Assembly (NCBI RefSeq): GCF_902459465.1
Contig: NC_047078.1
Location: 3,457,691 to 3,521,690 of the forward strand
Direction of reading: 5' to 3'
Source of the DNA: Asterias rubens
Lineage: Eukaryota > Echinodermata > Asteroidea > Forcipulatida > Asteriidae
DNA: 64,000 bases
Below the pieces are notes generated by a model that was not told the DNA's origin, made no database searches, and worked only from the letters and a program-made list of their open reading frames with translations. This document shows, in pieces, positions 62,201-64,000 of the stretch. A program made the translations under genes and the position numbers. Each line of letters begins with the position of its first letter. Position 1 is the first letter of the stretch.

Positions 62201-62648
62201 AAGTTGGCAGGCAAAATCACATTAAGAATAATGTTTTTAAAATGCACCCACCATGAAAACCACTCCCCCAATCAAATCTGAAACAATGAAAAATAATGTA
62301 CAAAACTAAAAGTATAATGAACTGCACATTTCCTGTTTAAAATTTAACACTAAACCAACAAAAACGTGTTACTGAAAAATAACGCCTCAGCAAATTTGAA
62401 AGAATTCACTATCCCAACAGACTGGTTGCCCGTAGGATTTTTAAAAAGCAGCAGCACTTAGTGTGTTTACCACTCATGAAGCCAATAGTCTTCAAATCAA
62501 TTGAAAGTATCTCCAGCTCCCGAACCATTTTTTTTTGTATCTCTGCCTCGTTCCTTTTATAAAAACGCCTCTCTGAGTACAAATCCAATTCCCCGATTTG
62601 CGAACATCCCTGAAAATGACTCAAATGCGGAATGACTGCTGGACACAT
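49917..62648 (-). CDS. ets1/2: Ets1/2 transcription factor (PNT + ETS domains)
   Basis: Nuclear DNA-binding factor recognising GGAA/T cores. In echinoderms Ets1/2 drives mesenchyme and skeletogenic programmes downstream of MAP kinase (established for sea urchins). Exons: 62471-62648, 61912-62028, 60037-60237, 59182-59319, 56109-56396, 51223-51417 and 49917-50254; each internal junction splits a codon after its first base and all fit, giving 484 aa. Thr69 in PPPTPG, just before the Pointed domain, aligns with the ERK site of vertebrate ETS1/2. The Pointed domain is ~95-165 ([20 protein letters not shown] ... [15 protein letters not shown]). The ETS domain is ~376-458: [32 protein letters not shown], recognition helix with Arg433 and Arg436 in [14 protein letters not shown], then [15 protein letters not shown]. 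The tail is [15 protein letters not shown]. The first exon and exact start are the least certain part. Vertebrate ETS1 and ETS2 are both co-orthologue candidates. Confidence 0.95.
50359..50692. mobile_element. Family B palindromic element
   Basis: From ttaaaggaacatgttgcctt to aaggcaacgtgttcctttaa, ~334 bp, centred on cggccatttcataaatggccg. It lies in the last Ets1/2 intron, ~100 bp from the ETS exon. Confidence 0.82.
51160..51180. repeat. Poly-A tract
   Basis: About 21 A's next to an Ets1/2 exon's donor side. Confidence 0.8.
51223..51417 (-). CDS. ets1/2: Ets1/2 exon 6
   Basis: Acceptor gtctcatttcag, donor TCAG|GTAGAC. Codes [19 protein letters not shown] ... [12 protein letters not shown]. 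The last part matches the autoinhibitory segment just before the ETS domain of vertebrate ETS1 (LAGYTGSGPIQ). Confidence 0.93.
51616..51885 (+). mobile_element. tRNA-Leu/Ser-like SINE, fullest copy
   Basis: Head: GTCGTGACCGAGCGGTTAAG (A box) ... GTTTCGAGTCC (B box) with a long variable region like a class II tRNA. Body: gtcatgacacttgtgtc, ttcgtccttcggatggg, gcgtaaaagaaacccagtgc, gttcgccctggtgttcc. Fragments at 30640, 31202, 34887, 35122, 35606 and 36016 belong to the same family. Confidence 0.78.
52540..52625. mobile_element. Family I foldback fragment
   Basis: 'gcatactgattgaaacgttg', 'agttgttgaccacaag' and 'ttttcagaaccaaccct' match the arm at 2962-3067. Confidence 0.5.
52626..53246. other. 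Ets1/2 intron 5, unremarkable part
   Basis: A family J-like remnant at 52625-52690 (gggacacaaaaccgaacgtcc). Nothing else recognised. Confidence 0.4.
53247..53420. mobile_element. Family J element, partial, with duplicated start
   Basis: 'gggtactttttgtgcaacac' and 'aaacacaatgtccacagattt' occur twice (53250 and 53310), then 'aatgatggtagaaagct'. A half copy of the family at 54253-54612. Confidence 0.6.
53757..54121. mobile_element. Family A foldback element
   Basis: From ttaaaagacacttggtaattg to gtgtccactgtctttaa. The central palindrome is partly deleted (catttctaattctgagg). Confidence 0.8.
54253..54612. mobile_element. Family J palindromic element
   Basis: From ttaaaggatctatgtaac to aagtatccaaatcttttaa. 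Arms pair through 'gtccacagatttacact', 'atcattatcttc' and 'acagcacctcag'. The centre is ttcgtctcatgggacggaa. ~360 bp with TTAA-type ends. Confidence 0.8.
55418..55656. mobile_element. Family D foldback element
   Basis: Ends gggcccaatttcaaagagct and agctctatgaaattgggccc; inner arms gctaagcacaaaaatttgc and gcatatttttgtgcttagc. ~240 bp, non-coding; sits in Ets1/2 intron 5. Confidence 0.85.
55690..56000. repeat. ~165-bp imperfect tandem duplication
   Basis: Both halves hold 'catcttt.tctgaaaagagtga', 'gttgagtt', 'tttcaatcaagcaa' and 'tttttgacaaagtt'/'ttttggcaaagttc'. Confidence 0.6.
56109..56396 (-). CDS. ets1/2: Ets1/2 exon 5
   Basis: Acceptor tttctcgtccccag, donor AAAA|GTAAGT. Codes the transactivation-type linker: [40 protein letters not shown], then [25 protein letters not shown] fits a sumoylation motif (psiKxE). 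Confidence 0.92.
56521..56594 (-). repeat. tRNA-like sequence
   Basis: The minus strand reads CGGTAGTCTAGTTGGTTAGAC (A box) ... GGGTTCGAATCCCACCAGAGG (B box, good T arm). The anticodon arm is weak; SINE head or tRNA pseudogene. Confidence 0.55.
56730..56915 (-). repeat. Family K dispersed repeat
   Basis: 'gcttcgtttttgaaagggca', 'agggcaccaaggcatttctc' and 'gggcaccaaggcaata' are the reverse of the copies at 59425-59610 and 60893-61015. Confidence 0.6.
57156..57250. repeat. (CAAA)n microsatellite
   Basis: About 24 perfect copies of the tetranucleotide. The open frame CLFV repeated through it is an artefact. Confidence 0.97.
57260..59150. other. Ets1/2 intron 4
   Basis: No named repeat dominates. 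Minus-strand 58500-58790 is a GC-richer open stretch between two A-tracts (58499-58514 and 58770-58787) that reads through for ~80 codons without a known domain. Confidence 0.4.
59182..59319 (-). CDS. ets1/2: Ets1/2 exon 4
   Basis: Acceptor tatttttggcag, donor CAAG|GTGAGA. The correct frame gives [20 protein letters not shown] ... [12 protein letters not shown] and ends PRFDDFLGQ; a longer open frame over this exon is in the wrong phase. Contains a second psiKxE-type site (IKLE). Confidence 0.9.
59425..59610 (+). repeat. Family K dispersed repeat
   Basis: 'catggaggcactgaaagtga', 'ggcattgccttggtgccctt' and 'tggtgcccttgccctttca'. A shorter piece follows at 59690-59750 (ttcatggaagca ... taatgccttggtgct). 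Confidence 0.6.
60037..60237 (-). CDS. ets1/2: Ets1/2 exon 3, Pointed domain
   Basis: Acceptor ttttcgacag, donor AAGG|GTAAGT. Codes [20 protein letters not shown] ... [20 protein letters not shown] ... [17 protein letters not shown], the SAM-like protein-interaction and ERK-docking domain. Confidence 0.96.
60328..60706. mobile_element. Family A foldback element
   Basis: From ttaaaggctgtggacactattgg to gtgtccactgcctttaa, with ctcaagttctaaacttgagg at its centre. A short deletion removes the 'ttctttctc' segment on one arm. Confidence 0.84.
60893..61015 (+). repeat. Family K dispersed repeat (short copy)
   Basis: 'tgccttggtgcccttgaaat', 'ctttaccaagaa' and 'gatgccctttccctttaaaa'. Confidence 0.55.
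61040..61410. repeat. ~100-bp degenerate tandem repeat
   Basis: Four units share 'cagttacctattcctgtttc', 'ggaatcttgatt' and, upstream, 'gcacaatgtaatgc'-like words (near 61100, 61195, 61260 and 61375). Confidence 0.65.
61505..61522. repeat. Poly-C tract
   Basis: A C homopolymer of ~15 followed by gggagg. Confidence 0.85.
61912..62028 (-). CDS. ets1/2: Ets1/2 exon 2 (MAPK-site exon)
   Basis: Acceptor tttaattag, donor AGAG|GTGAGT. Codes [38 protein letters not shown]. The second half matches ETS1 KATFSGFTKEQQRLGIPK, and TP aligns with its ERK target. Confidence 0.94.
62034..62061. repeat. Poly-A tract beside the exon 2 acceptor
   Basis: On the minus strand this is a ~26-T run serving as the polypyrimidine tract of the acceptor. 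Confidence 0.8.
62471..62648 (-). CDS. ets1/2: Ets1/2 first coding exon (candidate)
   Basis: Reads [20 protein letters not shown] ... [18 protein letters not shown] ... TIGFMS, with donor GAGTG|GTAAAC in the right phase for exon 2. In-frame TGA TGA lies just upstream of the first ATG. A later ATG (MVRELE) is an alternative start. No clear homology was recognised in this segment. Confidence 0.55.
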
Positions 62649-62739
62649 CTGTCATCACGTCCTTCAGGAAAAGGGCTGACTTTTGTTCACAGTTTCTACT
62701 TCTAGCTTTTCCTTCAAACTTCACCAAAGGGGGTATGGA

Positions 62740-62765
62740 GAGAGGGGGGGGGGGGGGGGGTTGGT
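62740..62765. repeat. Poly-G tract
   Basis: A run of ~18 G within a purine-rich stretch (gagaggg ... ttggtggggg). Confidence 0.85.
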
Positions 62766-63164
62766 GGGGGACTTAACCTGTGATGTCTCATCGTGAGGGA
62801 CAGAGCTCGCCCCACACGCAAGCAAACAGGTGTTTGTGTGTGGGCCTCCCTCTATCCCCTATTTACCCCTCACACCCCTTTAACAGTAATTCCACCTCTA
62901 ACAATGGTTTGTGATGATAGAGTCATGATATGAGACACCACATTGACAGCTTCAGTAATTGGGTATGACTTGAAGACTTCAAACAGCCCCCTCCAACAAT
63001 CAGATGACAATGTGAAGAACCAAGAGCTCCCTAAATGATAGCACCCTTTAAGTGCCAGCCTAAATGATAGAACTCTTTAAGTACCGCCCCTGAACAGTAC
63101 CCCTTTGGATGGAAACCGATTCAGAAAATGACCTGTTTACATTTTCCAAATGTCAATAATTAAC

Positions 63165-64000
63165 AGTGATTTCCAGACCTCACAGAATCAAATCATCCAA
63201 AACGTTGGATCTTTACTATATTTAAGAGATTCAACTAATTACAAGTGAACACTACATTTAAAAGCACAATAAGTTTGCATGTACCTCCCTGAGGTATTAA
63301 AGTAAACAACAACAATTACTTAAACTAGTTGTTGATTTGTACGGTAGGATGTATTGCACGCAATAACAAGGTGATTTCCAGATCGCACAGAATCAAGTCA
63401 TCAAAAAGGAGGAACTTTGTTCGTTTGTCAGATTAAAGAGATTACTGCTAATCACAACTGAACAGTACATTTAAAAACACAATAAGCCTGCATGTACCAC
63501 CCCAGGACAGGAAAACAACAACAATTACTTTAATTAAATACATGTAGTTGTTGATTTGTAGAGTTGTAAACTTAGAGATTTTTGATTCAACAAGCTATTG
63601 AAAACTGTATGAATGAATGCTGCAACTGGTACACTTGGCAAAAGCCGTCCGTCAGTCATCAGAGTAAACACTACATTCAAAAACACAATAAGCCTGCCTG
63701 TACCACCCCCAGGAAAGGGAAAAAACAACTATTTTAAATAGTTGTTGACTTGTAGTGATGTTAACTCAGCGATTTTTGATTCAACAAGCTTTTCCAAAGA
63801 AAAGTGTCTTCTTAATGAAAACTCAATGTACTTACAGTGATTTCTAGACCTCACAGAATGGAATTGTGGAAAGGAGCCATTTTACTCCATTATTTTGTCA
63901 GATTTGGTTACGGCTAATCAAAAGTGAACACTTCATTAAAATACACAATAAGCGGCATGTAAACAACAACAATTGCTTTAAGTAGTTGTTGATTTGTAGG
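63165..64000. repeat. ~200-bp degenerate tandem repeat reaching the window edge
   Basis: Four units share 'gatttccagacctcacagaa', 'agtgaacactacatttaaaa', 'acacaataagcctgcatgta', 'aacaacaacaatt' and 'tagttgttgatttgta' (near 63170, 63375, 63660 and 63840). The array probably continues past 64000. Confidence 0.7.

Overview
This is a window of animal nuclear DNA, most likely from an echinoderm (a sea star or close relative; inferred from the Ets1/2 protein type and the repeat landscape, not proven). Introns have GT-AG borders, the DNA is AT-rich, and short foldback transposons and tRNA-derived SINEs fill most of the non-coding space. The window contains no bacterial, phage or plasmid genes.

Three protein genes can be rebuilt exon by exon, all on the minus strand. 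(1) 10606-13783 holds the 3' part of a TRPC-type cation channel gene: pore/S6, TRP box, a 36-bp microexon and a cytoplasmic tail. Its ankyrin and S1-S5 exons are not visible. (2) 27697-38046 is a complete nine-exon omega-amidase/NIT2 gene (274 aa) with the Glu-Lys-Cys triad intact. (3) 49917-62648 is a seven-exon Ets1/2 transcription factor gene (484 aa) with a Pointed domain, a conserved MAP-kinase-type TP site and a C-terminal ETS domain. The junction phases of every exon pair listed fit.

The most striking region is 14004-21542: a head-to-tail array of minus-strand tRNA-Leu genes repeated every ~149 bp. I count 49 full-length copies (28 with anticodon AAG, 21 with UAG), one truncated copy and one decayed edge copy. 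The two anticodon types differ by one base and are interspersed. Almost every unit carries a Pol III T-run terminator, and blocks of 3, 4, 6 and 7 units are duplicated as higher-order repeats. The array runs into a 100-N assembly gap (21543-21642), followed by ~2.4 kb of a ~55-bp minisatellite (21643-24090).

The rest of the DNA is mobile-element debris. About 18 copies belong to one ~380-bp foldback family (family A here) bounded by TTAA. Other palindromic families are labelled B-F, I, J and K. SINEs with tRNA-like heads occur throughout, several interrupted by the foldback elements, which gives a readable order of insertion. Microsatellites, a poly-G/poly-C hairpin and a degenerate tandem repeat at the right edge complete the picture. 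Family letters are my own labels. The three protein genes have no evident functional link to each other.
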